Source of the DNA: Mycolicibacterium chlorophenolicum
GTDB taxonomy: Bacteria; Actinomycetota; Actinomycetes; Mycobacteriales; Mycobacteriaceae
Assembly: GCF_001044235.1 (NCBI RefSeq)
Contig: NZ_JYNL01000030.1
Location: forward strand, 110,750 to 174,749
Direction of reading: 5' to 3'
DNA: 64,000 nt
This document shows, piece after piece, positions 57,175 to 64,000 of the stretch (the stretch's first letter is position 1; each line of letters opens with the position of its first letter). The notes below the pieces were generated by a model, which made no database searches, had not been told where the DNA came from, and saw only the letters and a list, made by a program, of their open reading frames with translations. The position numbers were made by a program, and so were the translations under genes.

Positions 57175-57191
57175 CGGTACCGGCGGTACCG
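57175..57191. promoter_or_regulatory. Inverted repeat CGGTACC-GGC-GGTACCG
   Basis: Perfect 7-base arms around GGC. The internal TACCGT (57187-57192) could serve as a -10 for the microprotein gene, so the repeat may be an operator over that promoter. Confidence 0.35.
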
Positions 57192-57240
57192 TCCGCCTAG
57201 TGGATCCCGTCGTCAACGGGGTCACGGGAAAGGAACAACG

Positions 57241-57339
57241 ATGTTCGCACTCATCGCTTTCGGAGCAGTCATCATCGGGCTCGCGGTCGTCGCAGGCCCG
57301 CCCTACCGGCAGACCTGGTACGGCCGCTGGCACGGCTGA
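57241..57339 (+). CDS. 32-aa small membrane protein
   Basis: A 32-codon reading frame. The peptide begins MFALIAFGAVIIGLAVVAG, a single hydrophobic helix, and ends PPYRQTWYGRWHG, an aromatic and basic tail. AAAGGA lies six bases before ATG 57241, and the frame ends at TGA 57339. It is separated from the ABC operon by 128 bases that contain a perfect CRP-type site. The hydrophobic-then-basic pattern resembles regulatory membrane microproteins of transporters. It is supported by the ribosome site and composition; no homology is claimed. Confidence 0.55.
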   Translation: MFALIAFGAVIIGLAVVAGPPYRQTWYGRWHG

Positions 57340-57345
57340 TCCGCG

Positions 57346-57753
57346 TCAGCCCAGGGACGGCCGGTACGTGCCGAAGCTCCAGATGTTGCCGTGTGGATCG
57401 CGCGCGGCGAACTCGTGGGAGCCGTAGTCCTGATCGCTGACTGGCTGCACGATCTCGGCGCCCGCGGTGGCCGCCCGATCGTGCAGGGCGTCGACGTCGG
57501 CCGCGGTGTCGACGACGACGTACACGAGCACGGGGCCCGGTAGGGCGAAGACGCCGCCGCGCTCGGCGTCGTCGACCATCACCACGCCGGTGCCGATCCG
57601 CACCTCGGCGTGGCGCAGCGGTTGATCGGGGTCGGGCGGGACCACCAGCGTCGGGACGGCGCCGAACGCGCTCGCCAGCCACTCGAGGGCCTTGCGCGGC
57701 TCGGTGAACGGCACGACCGGCACGACGCCGGCCACAGTCTGCGGTGTTGTCAT
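57346..57753 (-). CDS. VOC (glyoxalase/bleomycin-resistance-like) family protein
   Basis: A 135-residue protein with paired beta-alpha-beta-beta-beta units. The first covers GVVPVVPFTEPRKALEWLASAFGA to RHAEVRIGTGVVMVDD; the second covers VLVYVVVDTAADVDALHDRAATAGAEIV to FAARDPHGNIWSFGTY, the usual VOC ending. ATG 57753 is preceded by TACCGT seven bases upstream (57761-57766), indicating a leaderless mRNA. The substrate is unknown. It lies just downstream of the AraC regulator gene on the same strand. Confidence 0.82.
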   Translation of the reverse strand: MTTPQTVAGVVPVVPFTEPRKALEWLASAFGAVPTLVVPPDPDQPLRHAEVRIGTGVVMVDDAERGGVFALPGPVLVYVVVDTAADVDALHDRAATAGAEIVQPVSDQDYGSHEFAARDPHGNIWSFGTYRPSLG

Positions 57754-57772
57754 GGCCTCGACGGTAGGAACC

Positions 57773-58573
57773 TCAGCCGGCCGGGTCTTGGACGGAATTG
57801 ACCCGCAGTTCGCCGGGTGTGACACCGGCGAGGTCGCGGACCTCACGGCACAGGTGCGCCTGGTCGAAGTAACCGCAGTCCGCCGCGACGGTGGACAGTT
57901 CGGCGCCGCACCGCAGGCGCTCCAGGGCCCGCTCGAAACGCACGATCCGTGCGACCGTCTTGGGCGGCAGGCCGACCGCGTCGCGGTACCGGCCGATCAG
58001 CCTGCGATGGCTCCAGCCCAGTTCAGCGGCGAGCGCGCCGATGGACGTGCGGCCCCCGGTTGCCGTGATGCGCGCCAGCGACCAGGCCACGCCCCGGTCG
58101 ACGTCGGGCGCGTCGCAGAGACGGCGCAGCAGCAGCTGGTCGACCAGGGCGAAGCGGTCCCGCCAGCACGGCGCCTCGCCGATGCGTTGCACCAGCGTCA
58201 TGCCGGTGCGGCCGAGTACGGCCTCGAACGGCACCGTCTGGTTGGCCAGCTCCGACAGGGGAAGCCCCAGGATGCGTCGGGCGCCCAGGGGAGTCAGGTC
58301 GATCTGCAGGCAGCGCGCGGAGCCGGCGTGTCCGACGAGCACCGGGGCGTCGGTGAGGCCTGCGACGAACGACCGCAGCCGCAGCGGAGGGCCGACGTGA
58401 TCCCGGTGCGCGACCGTCCATCCCGCGTCGAGATCGATGATCACGGGGACGAACGTGCACGCCGTTTCGCGGAAGACGACCGGCCCGGCGCCCTGTGTGG
58501 TGAACCCCTCGTAGCGCAGCACCACGCTGCGCAGCGACGGGTCCGGGGTGCCGACGGCGACGCCCGAGGTCAT
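57773..58573 (-). CDS. AraC family transcriptional regulator
   Basis: A 266-residue regulator with a C-terminal double helix-turn-helix: TSIGALAAELGWSHRRLIGRYRDAVGLPPKTVARIVRFERAL and ELSTVAADCGYFDQAHLCREVRDLAGVTPGELR. The N-terminal half is an effector domain (VVFRETACTFVPVIIDLDAGWTV). I chose ATG 58573 because TACGGT (58581-58586) lies seven bases upstream; ATG 58579 is an alternative. It diverges from cobN with 31 bases between starts. It may regulate the adjacent VOC gene; cobN regulation is also possible. Confidence 0.88.
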   Translation of the reverse strand: MTSGVAVGTPDPSLRSVVLRYEGFTTQGAGPVVFRETACTFVPVIIDLDAGWTVAHRDHVGPPLRLRSFVAGLTDAPVLVGHAGSARCLQIDLTPLGARRILGLPLSELANQTVPFEAVLGRTGMTLVQRIGEAPCWRDRFALVDQLLLRRLCDAPDVDRGVAWSLARITATGGRTSIGALAAELGWSHRRLIGRYRDAVGLPPKTVARIVRFERALERLRCGAELSTVAADCGYFDQAHLCREVRDLAGVTPGELRVNSVQDPAG

Positions 58574-58580
58574 GAACATC

Positions 58581-58586
58581 ACCGTA
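58581..58586 (-). promoter_or_regulatory. -10 TACGGT for a leaderless AraC mRNA
   Basis: TACGGT on the minus strand is followed by seven bases and ATG 58573. It falls between the divergent AraC and cobN starts. Confidence 0.4.
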
Positions 58587-58604
58587 GTCCGGTACGAATG
58601 GGGG

Positions 58605-61600
58605 GTGACGACCGTTCTGCTGCTGTCCACCTCCGACACCGACCTGATCACCGCCCGTGCCAGCGGGGCAGGGTATCGGTGGGCCAACCCGTCGCGGCTC
58701 GTGGCCGGTGAGCTCGAGGAGCTGCTGGCCGGCGCCGACGTCGTCGTGGTCCGCATCCTCGGCGGCTACCGCGCCTGGGAGGACGGCATCGACGCGGTGG
58801 TCGCCAGCGGAGTGCCCGTCGTGGTGGTGAGCGGGGAGCAGGCGCCCGACGCCGATCTGATGAACCGGTCGACCACACCCGGCGGTGTCGCGTTGCAGAC
58901 CCACGTCTACCTCGCCCAGGGCGGCGTGGAGAACCTCGCGAACCTGCACGCGTTCCTGTCGGACACGCTGCTGATGACCGGATTCGGGTTCGCCGAACCG
59001 AAGAGCGCGCCGGCGTGGGGAGTCCTCGAACGCCCCGCCGGCCGCACCGACGGGCCTGTCGTCGCGGTGCTGTACTACCGGGCCCAGCACCTGGCGGGCA
59101 ACACCGCCTACGTCGAGGCGCTGTGCGACGCCATCGAAAAGGCCGGGGGCGTGGCACTTCCGGTGTTCTGCGCGTCGCTGCGCACGCCCGAGGCCGCGCT
59201 GATCGAACTGCTCGGCACCGCCGATGCGATGGTCACCACGGTGCTGGCCGCCGGCGGCGCGACACCGGCGGCGGTGGGCGCGGGCGGTACCGACGATGCC
59301 TGGAACGTGGCTCACCTTGCGGCCCTTGATGTTCCGATCCTGCAGGGGTTGTGCCTGACGTCATCGCGCAGCCAGTGGGACGCGAACGACGACGGGATGT
59401 CGCCGCTCGACGTCGCGACCCAGGTCGCGGTGCCGGAGTTCGACGGCAGGATCATCACGGTCCCGTTCTCCTTCAAGGAGATCGACGACGAAGGCCTGAT
59501 CACCTACGTCGCCGATCCCGAGCGCTGCGCACGGGTGGCCGGGCTGGCCGTGCGGCACGCGCGGTTGCGCTCTGTCGCGCCTGCCGACAAACGGGTCGGC
59601 CTGGTGTTCTCCGCGTATCCGACCAAGCACGCCCGCATCGGCAACGCGGTGGGCCTCGACACCCCGGCCAGCGCGATCGCGCTGCTGGAGGCCATGCGCG
59701 ACGCCGGCTACGACGTCGGCGACGTCCCGGGCCTGGACGCCCGCGACGGGGACGCGCTGATCCACGCGCTCATCGAACGCGGTGGCCAGGATCCGGACTG
59801 GCTGACCGAGACACAACTGGCCGGCAACCCGATCCGGGTGTCCGCCAAGGACTATCGCGCGTGGTTCGCCACCCTGCCCGCCGAGCTCGCCGACGCGGTG
59901 GTCGAGCACTGGGGGCCGCCGCCGGGTGAGCTGTTCGTCGACCGCAGCCGCGATCCGGAGGGCGAGATCGTCATCGCCGCTATGCAATCCGGAAACGTCG
60001 TGATCGTGGTGCAGCCGCCCCGCGGGTTCGGCGAGAACCCGGTCGCCATCTACCACGACCCCGACCTGCCGCCCAGCCACCACTATCTCGCGGCGTACCG
60101 CTGGCTGGACGGCGCCTTCGGCAACAGTTTCCGGGCTGACGTCCTCGTGCACCTCGGTAAGCACGGCAACCTCGAATGGCTGCCGGGCAAGACGCTGGGG
60201 ATGTCGTCGTCGTGCGGCACCGACGCCGCGCTGGGTGATCTGCCGCTCGTCTACCCGTTCCTGGTCAACGATCCGGGGGAGGGCACCCAGGCCAAGCGCC
60301 GCGCGCACGCGACGCTGGTCGACCACCTGATCCCGCCGATGGCCCGCGCCGAGACCTACGGCGACATCGCCCGTCTGGAACAGCTTCTCGACGAGCACGC
60401 CAACATCTCGGCGCTGGATCCGGGCAAGCTGCCGGCGATCCGCCAGCAGATCTGGACGCTGATGCGGGCGGCCAAGATGGACCACGACCTCGGTCTGGAG
60501 GACCGGCCCGACGAGGATTCGTTCGACGACATGCTGCTGCACGTCGACGGATGGCTGTGCGAGATCAAGGACGTACAGATCCGCGACGGCCTGCACATTC
60601 TCGGCCAACGACCCACGGGCGACAGCGAACTCGACCTGGTGCTGGCGATCCTACGGGCGCGCCAGCTCTTCGGTGGTGAACAGACGGTGCCCGGACTGCG
60701 GCAGGCGCTCGGCCTCGCCGAGGACGGCCACGACGAGCGGTCGGCCGTCGACGAGGCGGAGGCACGGGCGCGTGAACTCGTTGCCGCACTGCAGGACAGC
60801 GGCTGGGACGCGGGCGTGGTCGACTCGCTGACCGACAACGACGACGTCGCGGCGATCCTGCGCTTCGCGGCGACCGAGGTGGTGCCGCGGCTGAGGCAGA
60901 CCTCCGCGGAGATCGATCAGGTGCTGCGGGCGCTCGACGGTCACTTCATTCCGTCCGGACCGTCGGGGTCGCCGCTGCGCGGGCTGGTGAACGTGTTGCC
61001 CACCGGTCGCAATTTCTACTCGGTCGATCCCAAGGCGGTGCCGTCGCGGCTGGCGTGGGAAACCGGTGTGGCGATGGCGGATTCGCTGTTGGAGCGGTAC
61101 CGGACCGATCACGGGCGATGGCCGGAGTCGGTGGGCCTGTCGGTGTGGGGCACCTCGGCGATGCGCACCGCCGGGGACGACATCGCCGAGGTGCTGGCGC
61201 TGCTCGGGGTGCGGCCGATCTGGGACGACGCGTCGCGGCGCGTCGTCGATCTCGAACCGATCCCGCTGGTCGAACTCGGCCGGCCCCGGATCGATGTCAC
61301 CGTGCGGATCTCGGGCTTCTTCCGCGACGCGTTCCCGCACGTGGTCGCGATGCTCGACGACGCGGTGCAGCTGGTCGCCGGTCTGGACGAGCCCGCCGAG
61401 GACAACCTCGTGCGCGCGCACGCCCAGGTGGACCTGGCCGAGCACGGCGATCAGAGACGTTCGACGACAAGGATTTTCGGCTCCAAACCGGGCACCTACG
61501 GTGCGGGTCTGCTGCAGCTGATCGACAGCCGCAACTGGCGTGACGACGCCGATCTCGCCGCGGTGTACACGGCGTGGGGCGGGTTCGCCTACGGCCGCGG

Positions 61601-62183
61601 TCTGGACGGCGCGCCGGCCACCGACGACATGAACCGTGCCTACCGGCGGATCGCGGTGGCCGCCAAGAACACCGACACCCGCGAACACGACATCGCCGAC
61701 TCCGACGACTACTTCCAGTACCACGGCGGCATGGTGGCCACCGTGCGCGCGCTGACCGGGACGGCGCCGGCGGCCTACATCGGCGACAACACCCGTCCTG
61801 ACGCGGTGCGCACCCGCACGCTGTCGGAGGAGACCACGAGGGTGTTTCGCGCCCGCGTGGTCAACCCGCGCTGGATGACCGCGATGCGCCGGCACGGCTA
61901 CAAGGGCGCCTTCGAGATGGCCGCGACGGTCGACTACCTCTTCGGCTACGACGCCACCGCCGGTGTGATGGCCGACTGGATGTACGAGCAGCTCTCGGCG
62001 AGCTATGTGCTCGACGACGAGAACCGCAAGTTCATGTCGGAGTCCAATCCGTGGGCGCTGCACGGTATGGCAGAGCGACTGCTCGAGGCAGCGGGACGCG
62101 GGATGTGGGCGGCGCCGGAGCAGGCGACGCTCGACGGGCTGCGGCAGGTACTGCTGGAGACTGAGGGCGACCTCGAAGGCTGA
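58605..62183 (+). CDS. cobN: Cobaltochelatase subunit CobN
   Basis: A 1192-residue subunit of the aerobic, ATP-dependent cobaltochelatase that inserts cobalt into hydrogenobyrinic acid a,c-diamide. Its length and sequence match Rv2062c. VTTVLLLSTSDTDLITAR opens it. The conserved CobN/ChlH core includes PILQGLCLTSSRSQW, PPRGFGENPVAIYHDPDLPPSHHYLA, HLGKHGNLEWLPGKTLGMS and RIFGSKPGTYGAGLLQLIDSR. GTG 58605 is preceded by a G-rich segment. CobS/CobT partners are not in the window. It is separated from cobG by about 6.5 kb of inserted genes. Confidence 0.97.
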   Translation: MTTVLLLSTSDTDLITARASGAGYRWANPSRLVAGELEELLAGADVVVVRILGGYRAWEDGIDAVVASGVPVVVVSGEQAPDADLMNRSTTPGGVALQTHVYLAQGGVENLANLHAFLSDTLLMTGFGFAEPKSAPAWGVLERPAGRTDGPVVAVLYYRAQHLAGNTAYVEALCDAIEKAGGVALPVFCASLRTPEAALIELLGTADAMVTTVLAAGGATPAAVGAGGTDDAWNVAHLAALDVPILQGLCLTSSRSQWDANDDGMSPLDVATQVAVPEFDGRIITVPFSFKEIDDEGLITYVADPERCARVAGLAVRHARLRSVAPADKRVGLVFSAYPTKHARIGNAVGLDTPASAIALLEAMRDAGYDVGDVPGLDARDGDALIHALIERGGQDPDWLTETQLAGNPIRVSAKDYRAWFATLPAELADAVVEHWGPPPGELFVDRSRDPEGEIVIAAMQSGNVVIVVQPPRGFGENPVAIYHDPDLPPSHHYLAAYRWLDGAFGNSFRADVLVHLGKHGNLEWLPGKTLGMSSSCGTDAALGDLPLVYPFLVNDPGEGTQAKRRAHATLVDHLIPPMARAETYGDIARLEQLLDEHANISALDPGKLPAIRQQIWTLMRAAKMDHDLGLEDRPDEDSFDDMLLHVDGWLCEIKDVQIRDGLHILGQRPTGDSELDLVLAILRARQLFGGEQTVPGLRQALGLAEDGHDERSAVDEAEARARELVAALQDSGWDAGVVDSLTDNDDVAAILRFAATEVVPRLRQTSAEIDQVLRALDGHFIPSGPSGSPLRGLVNVLPTGRNFYSVDPKAVPSRLAWETGVAMADSLLERYRTDHGRWPESVGLSVWGTSAMRTAGDDIAEVLALLGVRPIWDDASRRVVDLEPIPLVELGRPRIDVTVRISGFFRDAFPHVVAMLDDAVQLVAGLDEPAEDNLVRAHAQVDLAEHGDQRRSTTRIFGSKPGTYGAGLLQLIDSRNWRDDADLAAVYTAWGGFAYGRGLDGAPATDDMNRAYRRIAVAAKNTDTREHDIADSDDYFQYHGGMVATVRALTGTAPAAYIGDNTRPDAVRTRTLSEETTRVFRARVVNPRWMTAMRRHGYKGAFEMAATVDYLFGYDATAGVMADWMYEQLSASYVLDDENRKFMSESNPWALHGMAERLLEAAGRGMWAAPEQATLDGLRQVLLETEGDLEG

Positions 62184-62195
62184 GCTTGTTGGTTC

Positions 62196-62669
62196 CTAGC
62201 CGGAGTCAAGCCGTTCGTCTCGGCTTGCCGGGAATGCGTGCGGGCGGACTCTCGGGCTGAGACTGCCCCACTGCCAGTCGCGTTCGACCTGCATGCTCTG
62301 CTCGTCGGAGGTCTGCAGACCGACGGCTTTCGCTGCGTATGTTGCGACGTGCCGGGCGTGGTTGGCCGTGTGTGCCACCGCTGCTGCTTGGCCGGTTGCT
62401 CGTGCCGCGGCTACGGCTGCGGGTGCTCCGGCTTGTTCGGCATCTCGTGCAGCGGCATGCGCGGCGAACGCTGCGCTGCGACATGCGGTCATGGGAACGT
62501 CGTCCTTGATCCAGGCGTGCAGGGTGTCGATGGCCGTGCGCGGCCGAACATCACCTGGGCGAGCGTTCTCGAAGATCGGAAGCGTTCGCTCCGCGCACGC
62601 AGCCGCCCAGCGGGCGAGCGCCTTGTGTGTGAGTGGATCGGGGTTCGTGCCCCTTACGGGGTCGGTCAC
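62196..62669 (-). CDS. Imm5-like putative immunity protein
   Basis: A 157-residue alanine-rich helical protein. The pattern LARWAAACAERTLPIFENARPGDVRPRTAIDTLHAWI and CRSAAFAAHAAARDAE...AAVAAARATGQAAAVAHTANHARHVATYAAKAV is typical of the Imm5-like immunity family found in polymorphic toxin systems and as orphans in actinobacteria. It starts at GTG 62669. No toxin gene is seen next to it. It is convergent with cobN and divergent from the HNH gene. Its last residues are 12 bases from the cobN stop. Confidence 0.7.
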   Translation of the reverse strand: MTDPVRGTNPDPLTHKALARWAAACAERTLPIFENARPGDVRPRTAIDTLHAWIKDDVPMTACRSAAFAAHAAARDAEQAGAPAAVAAARATGQAAAVAHTANHARHVATYAAKAVGLQTSDEQSMQVERDWQWGSLSPRVRPHAFPASRDERLDSG

Positions 62670-62756
62670 CCCGTGATGCTCTCACGCTGCGAGCGTTTCG
62701 GTCGGTGGGTCCGGCCGTCCACCTGTACACCCAAGGCAGTTGTCGGTATGGCGTTG

Positions 62757-62762
62757 TAGTCT
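62757..62762 (+). promoter_or_regulatory. -10 TAGTCT for a leaderless DUF222-HNH mRNA
   Basis: TAGTCT is followed by six bases and ATG 62769, with no Shine-Dalgarno. Confidence 0.4.
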
Positions 62763-62768
62763 CGAGTC

Positions 62769-64000
62769 ATGTTCGAACACCAGTTCGATATCGATGCGAC
62801 GGCCTCCGAGGCCGAGCTGCGCGACCTCGTGACGCGCTGTGAACGCCTGAAGGCTGCCGCGGCGGCGGCGCAGGCCCGGGCGACCGCGTTGTGGGCGGCG
62901 CAGCGGCGCGCGGCCGAGGAGGAGGCCGGGGTGCCGGCGCGCAAGCGGGGGCGGGGGTTGGCCTCGGAGATCGCGCTGGCCCGGCTCGACGCCCCGGTGT
63001 GCGGTAACCAGCATCTGGGTTTTGCGAATGCGCTGGTAGACGAGATGCCGTACACCCTGGCCGCCCTGGAGGCGGGGGTGCTCACCGAGTACCGGGCCAC
63101 CCTGATCGTCAAACAGTCCGCCTGCCTCACCCTGGAAGACCGGCGGACACTCGATGCTGAACTGTGCGCCGATCAGCAGGCGCTGAATGGGTTGGGGAAT
63201 GCGCGGATCGAAGGCGCCGCCGCGGCGATCGCCGCCCGCCTGGATGCCGCCGCGGTGGTCGAGCGGAAGAACCGGGCCGCGCAGAGTGCGGGGGTGTGGA
63301 CCCGGTGCGCCCCCAACGGGATGGTGTATCTGACCGCGCTGATGCCGCTGTCGCAGGGCATCGGGGTCTACGCCACCCTCAAACGGGAAGCCGACACCAC
63401 CGGCGGCGATGGGCGCCCGCGCGGGCAGGTCATGACCGACACCCTCTACGAGCGGGTCACCGCCCGCCCGGCCGACACCCCATCGCCGGTCGCGTTGAAT
63501 CTGGTGCTGGCCGACACCACCCTGTTCGGGGAGGACGACAGCCCGGGCTGGGTCGACGGGTATGGCCCGGTCCCGGCGGTCGTCGTGCGCGACCTCGTGT
63601 CCGATGCGGTCGCCGATGAGGACGCCAAAGCCACGCTGCGGCGGCTCTACCGGCATCCCTCCAGTGGGCAACTGGTGCAGATGGAATCCAAAGCACGACT
63701 GTTCCCGAAGGGGTTGGCGGCGTTCATCGGGCTGCGCGATCAGACCTGTCGCACGCCCTATTGCAACGCCCCGATCCGCCACCACGACCACGCCACCCCC
63801 CACCGCCGGGGTGGGAAGACCAGCGGGTGCAACGGGTTGGGCGCCTGCCAGCAGTGCAACCTGGCCAAAGAAGCCCCCGGCTGGACCGTCCGAACTCACG
63901 ACAGCAACGGCCGGCACACCGCCACCTACCGAACCCCCACCGGCGCCACCTACCACTCCACCGCACCACCACTACCCGGACCCACCCGACGACACAGCGT
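62769..64000 (+). CDS. DUF222/HNH endonuclease protein (13E12-type), 3' end beyond window
   Basis: At least 410 codons remain open to the window edge. The N-terminal part is DUF222-like: ELRDLVTRCERLKAAAAAAQ, then ARKRGRGLASEIALARLD and NALVDEMPYTLAALEAGVLTEYRATLI. The HNH nuclease domain is near residues 315-375: FIGLRDQTCRTPYCNAPIRHHDHATPHRRGGKTSGCNGLGACQQCN, with the Cys pairs that bind zinc. These proteins are abundant in mycobacteria (REP13E12 family) and are often near mobile elements. A DNA-cutting role is inferred from the fold. ATG 62769 fits the leaderless promoter. Confidence 0.88.
   Translation, partial: MFEHQFDIDATASEAELRDLVTRCERLKAAAAAAQARATALWAAQRRAAEEEAGVPARKRGRGLASEIALARLDAPVCGNQHLGFANALVDEMPYTLAALEAGVLTEYRATLIVKQSACLTLEDRRTLDAELCADQQALNGLGNARIEGAAAAIAARLDAAAVVERKNRAAQSAGVWTRCAPNGMVYLTALMPLSQGIGVYATLKREADTTGGDGRPRGQVMTDTLYERVTARPADTPSPVALNLVLADTTLFGEDDSPGWVDGYGPVPAVVVRDLVSDAVADEDAKATLRRLYRHPSSGQLVQMESKARLFPKGLAAFIGLRDQTCRTPYCNAPIRHHDHATPHRRGGKTSGCNGLGACQQCNLAKEAPGWTVRTHDSNGRHTATYRTPTGATYHSTAPPLPGPTRRHS

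Overview
The window is high-GC actinobacterial DNA with a tight, overlapping gene layout (many GTGA and ATGA stop/start overlaps, frequent GTG starts). Gene content and order match the Mycobacterium tuberculosis Rv2121c-Rv2062c region closely: hisG, trmI, lppK, mpa, dop, pup, prcB, prcA, pafA, pafB, pafC, tatA, tatC, helY, pepE, cobL, cobIJ, cobH, cobG and cobN appear in that series. Large catabolic and transport insertions absent from the tubercle bacillus point to a free-living, rapidly growing mycobacterium (Mycolicibacterium type). Rv numbers are recalled for orientation; no search was run.

Layout. 1-5.4 kb: the hisG 3' end, a DUF4126 membrane protein, a MerA-like flavoprotein disulfide reductase, a TetR/R2lox pair with a well-defined promoter-operator, and a divergent ArsR/SRPBCC/flavodoxin operon. 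5.4-10.3 kb: a Tat-exported DUF1906 protein, a thioesterase coupled to a RecB-like Fe-S nuclease, trmI, a DUF503 protein and two secreted Mtb12-like paralogues (LppK and a soluble one). 10.4-18.7 kb: the first half of the Pup-proteasome locus (mpa, dop, pup, prcB, prcA), with an opposed operon of two paralogous membrane proteins and a Rv2114-type protein between mpa and dop. 18.9-30.9 kb: an inserted choline/glycine-betaine catabolic island (dimethylglycine oxidase, sarcosine oxidase, Rieske monooxygenase, betaine-aldehyde dehydrogenase, APC permease, choline dehydrogenase, CNMP-CBS-DUF294 protein, IclR regulator), which predicts choline to betaine to dimethylglycine to sarcosine to glycine. 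30.9-34.8 kb: an opposed operon of an EspC-like protein, a DUF1023 hydrolase, an epoxide-hydrolase-like enzyme and a spore-photoproduct-lyase-family radical SAM protein. 34.9-43.2 kb: pafA, the DNA-damage activator genes pafB-pafC, tatA-tatC, helY and a DUF4333 protein. 43.2-52.1 kb: a 5'-3' nuclease, pepE, an F420-dependent reductase, an SDR, and cobalamin genes cobL, cobIJ, cobH, cobG with an unrelated phosphotransferase; cobK and cobM are absent from the expected place. 52.2-57.3 kb: a small basic protein, an AtsK-type dioxygenase, a four-gene OpuC/ProXVW-type betaine importer and a 32-aa microprotein downstream of a perfect CRP-type site. 57.3-64 kb: a VOC protein, an AraC regulator, cobN, an orphan Imm5-like immunity protein and the 5' part of a DUF222-HNH nuclease gene.

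Functional themes. Protein turnover (pupylation plus proteasome), betaine uptake and demethylation to glycine, aerobic cobalamin synthesis, Tat export and DNA repair/damage response. No rRNA, tRNA, CRISPR array or insertion sequence was recognised. No gap between genes exceeds 300 bases. A recurrent architecture is a TANNNT hexamer 6-7 bases before the start codon with no Shine-Dalgarno, which indicates leaderless mRNAs and was used to choose several starts.
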